64,000 nt of DNA. Origin: Pseudomonadota bacterium. Lineage in GTDB: Bacteria > Pseudomonadota > Gammaproteobacteria > Xanthomonadales > Rhodanobacteraceae. The translations under genes and the position numbers were made by a program. Positions 19,358 through 27,898 of this stretch are shown one piece after another. Numbering within the stretch: position 1 is the first letter of the stretch; each line of letters starts with the position of its first letter. A model generated the notes under the pieces. The model worked only from the letters and a program-made list of their open reading frames with translations. It made no database searches and was not told the origin of the DNA. The stretch is from contig JAKQJM010000057.1 of assembly GCA_029561145.1 (NCBI GenBank), positions 1-64,000 on the forward strand, written 5' to 3'.

Positions 19358-20965
19358 ATGGCTCGTACTGCATTGGTGGATTTGTTGCGTCGCGCGGCGG
19401 CGATCTCGGTGGTCGCAGCAAGGTCGGGTGAGTCGCTCGACGAAGCGATCGATCGCGATCTCGCCTTGCGCACCGATCTGTCCCGACGGCGCTTCCTGCG
19501 CCAATCAATGGCGGCATCGACGGCGCTGATGGTCGGCGCCTGCGCGCCTGCACGCCTGATGCGCACGGAAAACGTCGATGATGTGATCGTCGTCGGTGCC
19601 GGCGTGGCCGGTTTGACCGCCGCCTGGCGGCTGCGCCAGGCCGGCGTCGGCGTGAGGCTCTACGAGGCGCAGTCGCGGGTCGGCGGGCGCATGCTCAGCC
19701 TGCGCGATCATTTCGCCGATGGCCAGGTCTGCGAACTCGGCGGCGAGCTGATCGATACCGGTCATGCGCGCATCCGCGCATTGGCCGCCGAGCTCGGTCT
19801 TGCCCTCGACGACCTGTCGGAGGATCCGACCCATGCCTTCGGCGATATCTGGTTCTGCGATGGCAGGCGTTACAGCGAAGCCGAAATCCTGCGCGCGTTC
19901 GCGCCGCTGGCCGAGGCGATCCGGCGTGATGCCGACGCGCTGCCCGATGAGGAGATCACCTATTCGACGCCGGGCGGTTGCGAGGCGCTCGATCGCGAGA
20001 CGATGAGCCATTGGCTCGATCGCAACGGCGCATCGGGCTGGCTGCGCAAGCTGATCGAGATCGCCTACACGACCGAGATGGGACTGGAGTGCGAGGAACA
20101 GTCCGCACTCAATTTCCTCACCTTCATCGATCCGGGTACGGACGCATTCCGCATCTTCGGCGAGAGCGATGAGCGCTTTCACGTCCGCGGCGGCAACGAC
20201 TCGGTCGTCAAGGCGCTCGGTGCAAGGCTCGATGACGCGATCCAGAGCGATTGCGTACTCGAAGCGTTGCGCCAATCGGCCGATGGCCGCTACCGGCTGA
20301 GCTTCAAACGCGGAGCAGCAGCGTTCGATGCGAGCGCAAGCCGTGTCGTCCTGGCGATGCCGTTCACCACGTTGCGCAGGGTCCGGCTCGATCTCGAACT
20401 GCCGGCGGCCAAACGACTCGCCATCAATGAACTCGGTTATGGCAGCAACGCCAAACTCATGATCGGTTTCAACGAGCGCATCTGGCGCACGCGCCATTCG
20501 CTGGGTGGAGCGACCTACAGCGACCTGCCGTTGCAGACGACCTGGGAAACCAGCCGCATGCAGGCCGGCGCGGCCGGCATCCTGACCAACTTCGTCGGCG
20601 GCCGGCATGGTCTCGACATCGGCGACGGCTCATCGAAGGAACAGGCCGATCGCGCCGCGCAGCAGCTCGATGCAATCTTTCCCGGGGTGTCGTCTGCACG
20701 CGCCGGAATGCGCGAAGCGCGCATGCACTGGCCGACCCATCCATGGACGCTCGGCAGCTACGCCTGCTTCCGGCCCGGCCAATGGACCACATTGCGCGGA
20801 GCGATCAGCGAACGCGTCGGCAATCTGCATTTCGCCGGCGAGCATTGCGCCTTCGACAACCAGGGCTTCATGGAAGGCGGTGTTGAAACCGGCGAGTGGG
20901 CGGCGCAGGCGATCCTCGGAAAGTCCGTCGCCCATGCGGCGCAGGAACGCTCTGGAGCATCCTGA
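19358..20965 (+). CDS. Flavin-dependent amine oxidase with Tat-type N-terminus
   Basis: SRRRFLRQSMAASTALMVGAC; VIVVGAGVAGLTAAWRLRQAGVGVRLYEAQSRVGGRM FAD-binding motif; C-terminal HFAGEHC..GFMEGGVETGEWAA. Confidence 0.9.
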   Translation: MARTALVDLLRRAAAISVVAARSGESLDEAIDRDLALRTDLSRRRFLRQSMAASTALMVGACAPARLMRTENVDDVIVVGAGVAGLTAAWRLRQAGVGVRLYEAQSRVGGRMLSLRDHFADGQVCELGGELIDTGHARIRALAAELGLALDDLSEDPTHAFGDIWFCDGRRYSEAEILRAFAPLAEAIRRDADALPDEEITYSTPGGCEALDRETMSHWLDRNGASGWLRKLIEIAYTTEMGLECEEQSALNFLTFIDPGTDAFRIFGESDERFHVRGGNDSVVKALGARLDDAIQSDCVLEALRQSADGRYRLSFKRGAAAFDASASRVVLAMPFTTLRRVRLDLELPAAKRLAINELGYGSNAKLMIGFNERIWRTRHSLGGATYSDLPLQTTWETSRMQAGAAGILTNFVGGRHGLDIGDGSSKEQADRAAQQLDAIFPGVSSARAGMREARMHWPTHPWTLGSYACFRPGQWTTLRGAISERVGNLHFAGEHCAFDNQGFMEGGVETGEWAAQAILGKSVAHAAQERSGAS

Positions 20966-21045
20966 TCGCGGCTGAGCGGCTGCTGCGAAACCCCCTGCAT
21001 TGCAGAAGCCGCTTCATCCGCCATGCCCGGTGTCCTGGCCATGTC

Positions 21046-21702
21046 TCAGGGCAAGGCCGCAAGGTCCGGTGCCTCGAAACCATTGGCAAAAATGCGATCC
21101 TGATCGAACACGCGCACGGCGTCGATATTGCCTTCGAGCAGACCGGCGCCGGCATCCTTCTCGATGCCGAGCGAGACGTCCAGATAGTTAATTCCGGCAT
21201 TCAGGGCCACGCTCGCGGTTCCATGCGTCCAGGCGCCATTGCTTTGCAAAAAATAGCCGCCTGCTGAACCGGTACCGCCACTGCAGTCCGCGGCTGCGTG
21301 GGAACCGTAGCTGACGACGAGTCGCCCGCCCGGATGTCCCGCCGCAAGAAAGCCATCGGCTTCGATGACAAAGGTCCCGGGTCCGGCAAGGGCAATGCAT
21401 TGACGCAACGGATAGACGCGCGCGTTGGCTTGCGCCTCGGCATTGGAGAGCCCGGCCGACCCGGAAGCGGCGTTGCCTGCGTGGTCGATGGTCGACCAGA
21501 CGGCGGGCGGCGTGCCCGACGGGATCCACCCCGCGAGGTTTGAATCAAAATCGCCGTTCGCCAATCCGGCTGCACCTGCGCTTGCCGTTGGCGCCACGAC
21601 CACGCTAATCGCGGCGGCCCGCAGCAGGCGCAGCCAGCGCCGCGGCATCGGCAGCAACGTCGCAAGCGCGTCGCGTGTGTCGATCGTTCGCGCAACGCTC
21701 AT
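21046..21702 (-). CDS. Secreted protein with carbohydrate-binding-module-like fold
   Basis: Hydrophobic N-terminus (LRAAAISVVVAPTASA); LANGDFDSNLAGW start typical of CBM-like jelly rolls; tail DQDRIFANGFEAPDLAALP. Confidence 0.65.
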   Translation of the reverse strand: MSVARTIDTRDALATLLPMPRRWLRLLRAAAISVVVAPTASAGAAGLANGDFDSNLAGWIPSGTPPAVWSTIDHAGNAASGSAGLSNAEAQANARVYPLRQCIALAGPGTFVIEADGFLAAGHPGGRLVVSYGSHAAADCSGGTGSAGGYFLQSNGAWTHGTASVALNAGINYLDVSLGIEKDAGAGLLEGNIDAVRVFDQDRIFANGFEAPDLAALP

Positions 21703-22088
21703 GGCGAGTCGCAGAGCATCGACATGAACGCGTCGCCGCTCACGCGCGCGCCGCCACCCGAGTTCACGGCGATGTTGTTGTCGATGTGCGTGTTGCCGAG
21801 CACCACCGTCCGGGCGAATCCGCCATTGCCATTGAAGTGGATGCCGCCGCCATCGGTATTCGCCGCGCGGTCGATGATGTCGTTGTCCGTGCACCGGTTG
21901 TCGATGGCGGTTTTGCCGATATGGCGCGCGTAGAAGATCGGCAGGCGATCGGCCCGTGCAACCTCGATACACGGCACGGTCAGTACGACGCCAATCGACG
22001 ACGACGCGGAACGACGTATGGATACTTGCATCGCGAGATCCTCGGGACATGCCCATGAGCGGGCTGTTCCGGGAAACGTCGTTTTCAC
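21699..22088 (-). pseudogene. Short beta-helix-like ORF, probable remnant of a choice-of-anchor paralog
   Basis: DIIDRAANTDGGGIHFNGNGGFARTVVLGNTHIDNNIAVNSGGGARVSG resembles beta-helix coils but lacks the rest of the fold; stop overlaps the start of the 21702 ORF (ATGA). Confidence 0.4.
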
Positions 22089-22124
22089 GCCGGTTTGGAC
22101 ATCGCTTGCTGCCGACGTGATCGA

Positions 22125-24956
22125 TCAGGGCTTTGCGATCGTATCGGCGATCCCCGCCACGAAGGCCTGCAACGTTGTGGAGAGGCGTCCTTGCGCGGCC
22201 GCGCTCTCGCCGAGGGCCTGGTCGATCAGGACGCGCGCGGCGCGGTCGTCGCCACGTCGATGGAGGATCCCGGCGAGGCCTGCGCGCGCTTCAATGCGAT
22301 CGGGCGAGACGTGGTCCTGCGGTGTCGACACATTGTCCAGCGCCGCTTTGAAGGCATCGGCCGCGCGCTCGTCCTCGCCGAGTTCCAGCAAGGACCGGCC
22401 GAGACCGTTCAGACTGACCACGCGCCACGCCGTCGGTGCGTCGGGCAATTTCTCTTCGTAGGTGCGGATCGATTCGCCGAACGTGGCGACCGCGGCTCTG
22501 GCGTCGCCGGATGCCCGTTGCAAGGCACCGAGCTTTTCGAGCGCCGAACAAATCTGGTCGTAATCGGGTTCGGGCAAGCCGCGCAGGGTCTCGATCGCCG
22601 TGCGCACGAGCTGCATGCCCTGGTCCAGATCGCCGCTGCGACCGACGCTGACACCGAGGTTCGAGCGGTAGATCGCGCTGCGGCGCTGGTTGTCCGGAAT
22701 CCCTTCGGAGATCGCGAGTGCCGCGCGATAGTGTTCGATTGCTTGCGGGAACTTGTTGTCCATCATGTAGGTGAAGCCGAGCGTGTTCTGGTTCGTCGCC
22801 AAGCCGGGATGCGCGGGCCCGAGCGTGGCCGCGTCCATCGCGATGATGCGTTGGCCAAGGGTTTCGGCCTCGTCGAACGCACGCGTGTCGATGAGGACCT
22901 GGCGCAGCGTATCGAGTGCATCGCTGCGCCGCACATGCGGATCCGGAACGCTGGCTTCGACGATGGCGAGCGAGTCGCGCGCCAGCGCTTCGGCACGGTC
23001 GAGCTGGCCGAGGCGCCGATAGGCCCGCGACAGTCCCTGTTCGTTGTCGGCGATATCGATGTGCGGCCCGACGTGGAGCACCCGCTGCGCGCGCAAGGCA
23101 TCCTCCATGATCGCAATCGCCGCTGCATCCTGCTGGAATCCAGCCAGAACATTCCCGCGCGCGAGCAGTGCGTTGATTCGCGTTGCCTCGGTGCAGGCAT
23201 CGCCGACGCATGTCTTGATCGCGGCTTCCGATTCGGTCATTGCGCGTTCGCGTTCGAAACGGTCGACCGCGAGCAGTGCCGAGGCGGCAAGCAGGCTGGA
23301 ATGCAGATCAGGATCGACGTGACCGTCGTCCTGCAGCAATTGATCGAACAGCGCGCGAGCTTCCTTTCTCTTTCCGGCATCGACCAACGCGCGGGCCAGG
23401 TTCAACCCGGCATTCAGGGTGATCGCGTCCGAACGGCCAAACCGCGTCGTCGCATCCCTGAAATTGGCATCGAGGATGCCGATGCTCTCGTCGACTTTCC
23501 CTTGCGTACGCAGCACATTGCCCAATGCGCCGAGCAGTTCGATGCGAACGTTTGGATACAGCGACGAGGATCGCCTGGCATCATCGATCGAAATGCGCAC
23601 CACATCGACCACCGAGGGCGGGGCAAGGCGAGGGCCGGCCGGCTCGGCGGCGCTGAATACACGCAACAGGAAGTCGCGCACGCTGGTTGCACGCTGCGCC
23701 TCGGCGCGCGCGACTCCGCCTTGCCAGAGCGCGATACCGAGCGAGGTCAGGATGGCGAGTACGAAGAGCGCCGTGGTCAGCACTCCGCCGCGATGCCGTC
23801 CGACGAACTTGCGCGCGCGATAGAGACGCGATGGCGGGTGCGCAGCAACCGGTTGTCCGGCCAGGTGACGCGCGATGTCGTCGGCGAGCGCTCCGGCCGA
23901 GGCGTAGCGCCGCTCGGGCTCGAGCGCCGTCGCGCGGAGCACGATGGTGTCGAGATCGCCGCGCAGTTTCCGGCGCAGTCCCGAGCTCGACAAGGCGCGC
24001 GCCTGCTCGACCATGTCTTCGGTGATTTGCGATGAAGGAGTGCGCAAATCGCCCGGCTCGCGCCTCTGCCCGGTGATCAGTTCGCCGAGCACGACACCGA
24101 GTGCGTAGACGTCGGTCGCGGTGGTGATCTGTCCACGCGCGAATTGCTCGGGTGCCGCGTAGGCCGGCGTCATCGGGGTGTGCTGCGTCGACGATTCCTC
24201 GTCTTCGAGGTCGCCCTCGCCATCGAGCAGTTTGGCGATGCCGAAATCGAGCAGCTTGACATCGCCGGCCGCTGTCACGAGCACGTTCGAGGGCTTGAGG
24301 TCGCGGTGCACGATAAGGGCCCGATGTGCCGATTCGACCGCTCGGCAAACCTCGATGAACAATTCGAGCCGATCACGCAGGCCGAGTCGCTGCGCACGCG
24401 CATGCTCGACGATGCTTTGTCCTTCGATCAGTTCCAGCGCGATGTAGGGGATGCCGCTGTCGGTGATCCCGCCTTCGATCAGGCGGGCAATGCCGGGATG
24501 CTGGAGTTGGGCCAGCGCGCGACGTTCATCGCGAAATCGGCGTTGCTCATCGGCGCTGTGCAGGCCACGACGGAGCAGCTTCAGCGCAACACGCTGGCGC
24601 ACCCCGGCCTGTTCGCGTTCGGCGCGAAAGACGATCGAGGAACCGCCCTCGCCGAGCGTGTCGATCAGGGTGAACGGACCGATGCAGGTGCCGTGCGGCG
24701 GCAGGTCTCCGGCCGGGTCGGCAATACGCTCGAGCAACTGGTCGAACGGCTCCCCGAGCAACTCGGCATCGGCGTTCTGGTCGGCCGCCAGCATGCGTTC
24801 GACGTTCAGGCGCCGATCCGGGTCGGCGCAGCGGGCTTCGAGGAAAGCCCGGCGCTCGGCAGGCGCCAGGACGAGCGCCTGTTCGAACAGGTCCCGCAGG
24901 CTAGGCAAGGATTCGCTCACGAGGATTCTCCGATCGGCCGGCTGCGCGCTCGACAC
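22125..24956 (-). CDS. Ser/Thr protein kinase with C-terminal TPR repeats (module C)
   Basis: GEGGSSIVFRAERE, VALKLLRRG, HRDLKPSNVLV, DFGIAKLL; KFVGRHR plus TM; TPR-like C-terminal half. Confidence 0.93.
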   Translation of the reverse strand: MSSAQPADRRILVSESLPSLRDLFEQALVLAPAERRAFLEARCADPDRRLNVERMLAADQNADAELLGEPFDQLLERIADPAGDLPPHGTCIGPFTLIDTLGEGGSSIVFRAEREQAGVRQRVALKLLRRGLHSADEQRRFRDERRALAQLQHPGIARLIEGGITDSGIPYIALELIEGQSIVEHARAQRLGLRDRLELFIEVCRAVESAHRALIVHRDLKPSNVLVTAAGDVKLLDFGIAKLLDGEGDLEDEESSTQHTPMTPAYAAPEQFARGQITTATDVYALGVVLGELITGQRREPGDLRTPSSQITEDMVEQARALSSSGLRRKLRGDLDTIVLRATALEPERRYASAGALADDIARHLAGQPVAAHPPSRLYRARKFVGRHRGGVLTTALFVLAILTSLGIALWQGGVARAEAQRATSVRDFLLRVFSAAEPAGPRLAPPSVVDVVRISIDDARRSSSLYPNVRIELLGALGNVLRTQGKVDESIGILDANFRDATTRFGRSDAITLNAGLNLARALVDAGKRKEARALFDQLLQDDGHVDPDLHSSLLAASALLAVDRFERERAMTESEAAIKTCVGDACTEATRINALLARGNVLAGFQQDAAAIAIMEDALRAQRVLHVGPHIDIADNEQGLSRAYRRLGQLDRAEALARDSLAIVEASVPDPHVRRSDALDTLRQVLIDTRAFDEAETLGQRIIAMDAATLGPAHPGLATNQNTLGFTYMMDNKFPQAIEHYRAALAISEGIPDNQRRSAIYRSNLGVSVGRSGDLDQGMQLVRTAIETLRGLPEPDYDQICSALEKLGALQRASGDARAAVATFGESIRTYEEKLPDAPTAWRVVSLNGLGRSLLELGEDERAADAFKAALDNVSTPQDHVSPDRIEARAGLAGILHRRGDDRAARVLIDQALGESAAAQGRLSTTLQAFVAGIADTIAKP

Positions 24957-24987
24957 GAAGAACGTCGAATGCGGTGATACCCGGACA

Positions 24988-25548
24988 TCAATCGATGGCG
25001 GCGTGCAGAAATGCGCTCGCGTAGCGCCAATCGCGATCGACCGTGCGCCGGGTCACCTTGAGCAGCTCGGCGATCTGGTCTGCCGACAGCCCGGCGAAAT
25101 AGCGCAGTTCGACCACTCTCGCGGCGCGTGCGTCGGTCAGTTCGAGCCGGTTGAGCGCCTCGTCGAGAGCGAGTACCTGTTCGGCGCTGTCGATGGCTGG
25201 CACGGAATCGGCGTTGGCGGTGAATGTGACCCGCATCCATTCGCCGCCGGCCTTGTGGCGCATGCGCGCGCGGGCGTGGTCGATCAGGACATGGCGCATG
25301 GCGCGTGCCGCATAGGCGAAGAACTGAGCCGAATGTTCGAACGACAGGTTGCGTGCGGATTCGAATCTGAGCCAGGCCTCGTGCACGAGGGCCGTGGTAT
25401 CGAGCGTGTTGCGCGCACCGCGTCCAAGCTGGCGGCTGGCCATGGCCTTCAGGCGATCGTAGACCGCATCGAACGAAACCGCCGGCGACGCGGCTTCGGG
25501 GGCATCGCTGGCATGCGGGTAGGGCACGGCGGCGGAATTCCTCGGCAA
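24988..25548 (-). CDS. ECF-type RNA polymerase sigma factor, TIGR02999-like (module C)
   Basis: LDTTALVHEAWLRF; RVVELRYFAGLSADQIAELLKVTRRTVDRDWRYASAFL. Confidence 0.9.
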   Translation of the reverse strand: MPRNSAAVPYPHASDAPEAASPAVSFDAVYDRLKAMASRQLGRGARNTLDTTALVHEAWLRFESARNLSFEHSAQFFAYAARAMRHVLIDHARARMRHKAGGEWMRVTFTANADSVPAIDSAEQVLALDEALNRLELTDARAARVVELRYFAGLSADQIAELLKVTRRTVDRDWRYASAFLHAAID

Positions 25549-25813
25549 TCCGGCGCTAGTCTAGCTCCGCCCTGCGTTATCGATGTGCGGAACGTTTCTC
25601 GCCCCGCGATGTGACGCGGCGTTTGGCTGCAGGCACGACGACATGCCGATTCAGCGCGGCCGGGCCGGATCGCGACTTTCCCTTGGCGTCGCGAAACGGA
25701 ACTCCGGTTCAGCGCTGCCAGCCCGATGCGGCAATGCTGCGCTGCGGCGTGGCAACCGTCGAAAAATCATTAGTATTGCGTTATCACGTGCAAAGGCTCG
25801 TGGGGAGGGAGAA

Positions 25814-25847
25814 CCCGCCGTGGCAGCAATGCCCGGCGGGTTTTTTT
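25814..25847 (+). terminator. Strong intrinsic terminator, + polarity, no obvious upstream + CDS
   Basis: CCCGCCG-N13-CGGCGGG followed by TTTTTTT. Confidence 0.7.
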
Positions 25848-25895
25848 ATTGCCAGGAAGGGCATGTATGCCAGCAATGCAGGAGCAATTGCTGGT

Positions 25896-27737
25896 CTATG
25901 GCGCTACGGTCGAATCCCAGCCCGGCTCCGGACCATCGAGGACGCTGTCGATGACCGGCTCCAGTTCACTGCGGAAACGCAACTGGCCGAGCGCTCGCAG
26001 CTCGCTCGGCCACTGGCTTGACGATGCCATGACGTCAGGCGAAACCTGGTCGCGGAGCGCACTGAGCGTCGCGAAATAGCGATCGCCGCCGATGCCGGCG
26101 CTCTCAAGCAGGATGCCGGGCAGCATCCAGGATGTCGTGTTCATCGGCTCCGATTGGTCCAGCTTGCGACCGTTGTCGATCAGCAACCATGGCACTGGCT
26201 GGCTCTTCGGGCCCTTTCCGTCGGCGAAACCGATTTCCTCGTAGACCGGCGGCAGAGCCGGCAGATGATCGCCATAGAACAGCAGCAAGGTGCGTCGCTT
26301 GCGGTGCTGCAGGGCCTCCGCGAGGCGGCCAAGCTCGTGGTCCGCGTCTTCGAGCAGATACAGATAGTTGCGCAGCCAGTACTTGCCGCCCTCTTCGAGG
26401 CCGGCGGGCAATGGAAGGCTCGCAAGCCGCTCCTGGTCGAGGCCGGGACGCCAGTCGAACGGACCGTGGTTTTCCATGCTGACCGCGAACACGAGTTGCG
26501 GCGGGCCGTCCTGGTCGAGTTGTTCGAGGACGCGGTCGGTCAGCGCGGCATCGCCAGTGAACAGGCCGACAATGTCGTCCTTCGAGAAATCCTTCTCGTC
26601 GACAAACTCGTCGAAGCCGATCTGCTTGTAGGCCTGGTTGCGGTTCCAGAACACGCCGCTGTTCGGATGGATTGCCGTCGTGCGATAGCCCTGGCGGGAA
26701 AGTGTGCGCACGATGCCCGGGATCGGGCGGTCGGCGATCTCGAAATACGGATACTGGATGCCGGGGAAGAATTCGAGCGCGAGCCCGGTCAGTACTTCGA
26801 ACTCGGTGCGGATCGTGCCGCCGGCGTATGTCGGCACCTTCATTTCGCCGGACAGGCCGCGCTTGGCCAGGCGATGGAAATTCGGCAGGTAGGTGTTCGC
26901 CGGCGCATTCTTCAGGCGTGCCGGATCGAACAGCGATTCGCTTTGCACGATGACGATATCAGGCAGGGTGCCGCTCGGCATCGCGAGGGCCGAACTGTTC
27001 GGGTTCAGCCGCGCGCGCAACGCATCGCTGTTGTCACGCAGCAGCCGGGTCGCGGCCGCGCGATCCGGTCGCAGTTCCTGGCGCTTGGCCAGCTCCCAGT
27101 TGTACAGCACGAGAGTGCCGACCATGCCGGCGCTCCTGGCGCTGTCGACCACCGACCATGGCGCGAAATGCAGTCGCTCGGCACTGTAGATCGTGCGCCA
27201 CGGTGCCCAGCCCTGGACGAGTCCGGCGCCGAGTGCGACTGTCGCCAACGCCACGCCAAGGCGCGGCCAGCCGCGCATCGCCGGCCACGGCGTTTCGCGA
27301 GTCAGTGCGAAGGTCATGACCACGACCGCGACTGCAACCAGGAGCGGCACGATGCTCGCGCCCAGGTAGTGCGTGAACAAGGGCAGGGCCGAACCGATTT
27401 CCTCGAGGAAATGGAAATCGCCAGGCAGCAGCGGCATCTCGAGTTGCTCGACCTTGATCGCATTCGCCGCGTAGCTGGCAACCAGCAACAGCATGCCTAT
27501 CCAGCTCGACAACAGGACCCGGCGGGTCAGCGCGCACAGCAACAGCACGATCAGCAGGAACGGCACGACGCTGAGCGCGGCCAGTTCCCAGGACGGATGT
27601 GCTCCGCCAAGCCAGGGCCACGCCATTGCCGGATCGAGCGAGCTGACGGCGATCCCGAACATCACGACGAGCAGGCCCAGCCAGACCACGCTGAGCAGGT
27701 TGCGATTCAGCGCGGCGGATTGCGAAATTGCGGTCAT
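25896..27737 (-). CDS. LTA synthase/phosphoglycerol transferase family sulfatase-like membrane protein
   Basis: Five hydrophobic N-terminal segments; PDIVIVQSESLFDP, GGTIRTEFEVLTGL, AIHPNSGVFWNRN, FYGDHLPAL motifs. Confidence 0.88.
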   Translation of the reverse strand: MTAISQSAALNRNLLSVVWLGLLVVMFGIAVSSLDPAMAWPWLGGAHPSWELAALSVVPFLLIVLLLCALTRRVLLSSWIGMLLLVASYAANAIKVEQLEMPLLPGDFHFLEEIGSALPLFTHYLGASIVPLLVAVAVVVMTFALTRETPWPAMRGWPRLGVALATVALGAGLVQGWAPWRTIYSAERLHFAPWSVVDSARSAGMVGTLVLYNWELAKRQELRPDRAAATRLLRDNSDALRARLNPNSSALAMPSGTLPDIVIVQSESLFDPARLKNAPANTYLPNFHRLAKRGLSGEMKVPTYAGGTIRTEFEVLTGLALEFFPGIQYPYFEIADRPIPGIVRTLSRQGYRTTAIHPNSGVFWNRNQAYKQIGFDEFVDEKDFSKDDIVGLFTGDAALTDRVLEQLDQDGPPQLVFAVSMENHGPFDWRPGLDQERLASLPLPAGLEEGGKYWLRNYLYLLEDADHELGRLAEALQHRKRRTLLLFYGDHLPALPPVYEEIGFADGKGPKSQPVPWLLIDNGRKLDQSEPMNTTSWMLPGILLESAGIGGDRYFATLSALRDQVSPDVMASSSQWPSELRALGQLRFRSELEPVIDSVLDGPEPGWDSTVAP

Positions 27738-27898
27738 CGGGTTCGTCGGTGGGAAGGGGGCTTCGAAACGGCGTAATGATCCTCAAACCTGCTGAGTATA
27801 CGGTGAACATGGCCAGCCATGCCCGCGCCGGACAATTGCCCTGGCGGTCACCGGATTGGCGGGTGGTTGCCGATTCAAGGGGATGCCAGAATCGACGC

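Noticed and set aside
26154-27776. 540-aa plus-strand ORF
   Set aside because: Antisense to the LTA-synthase-like gene.
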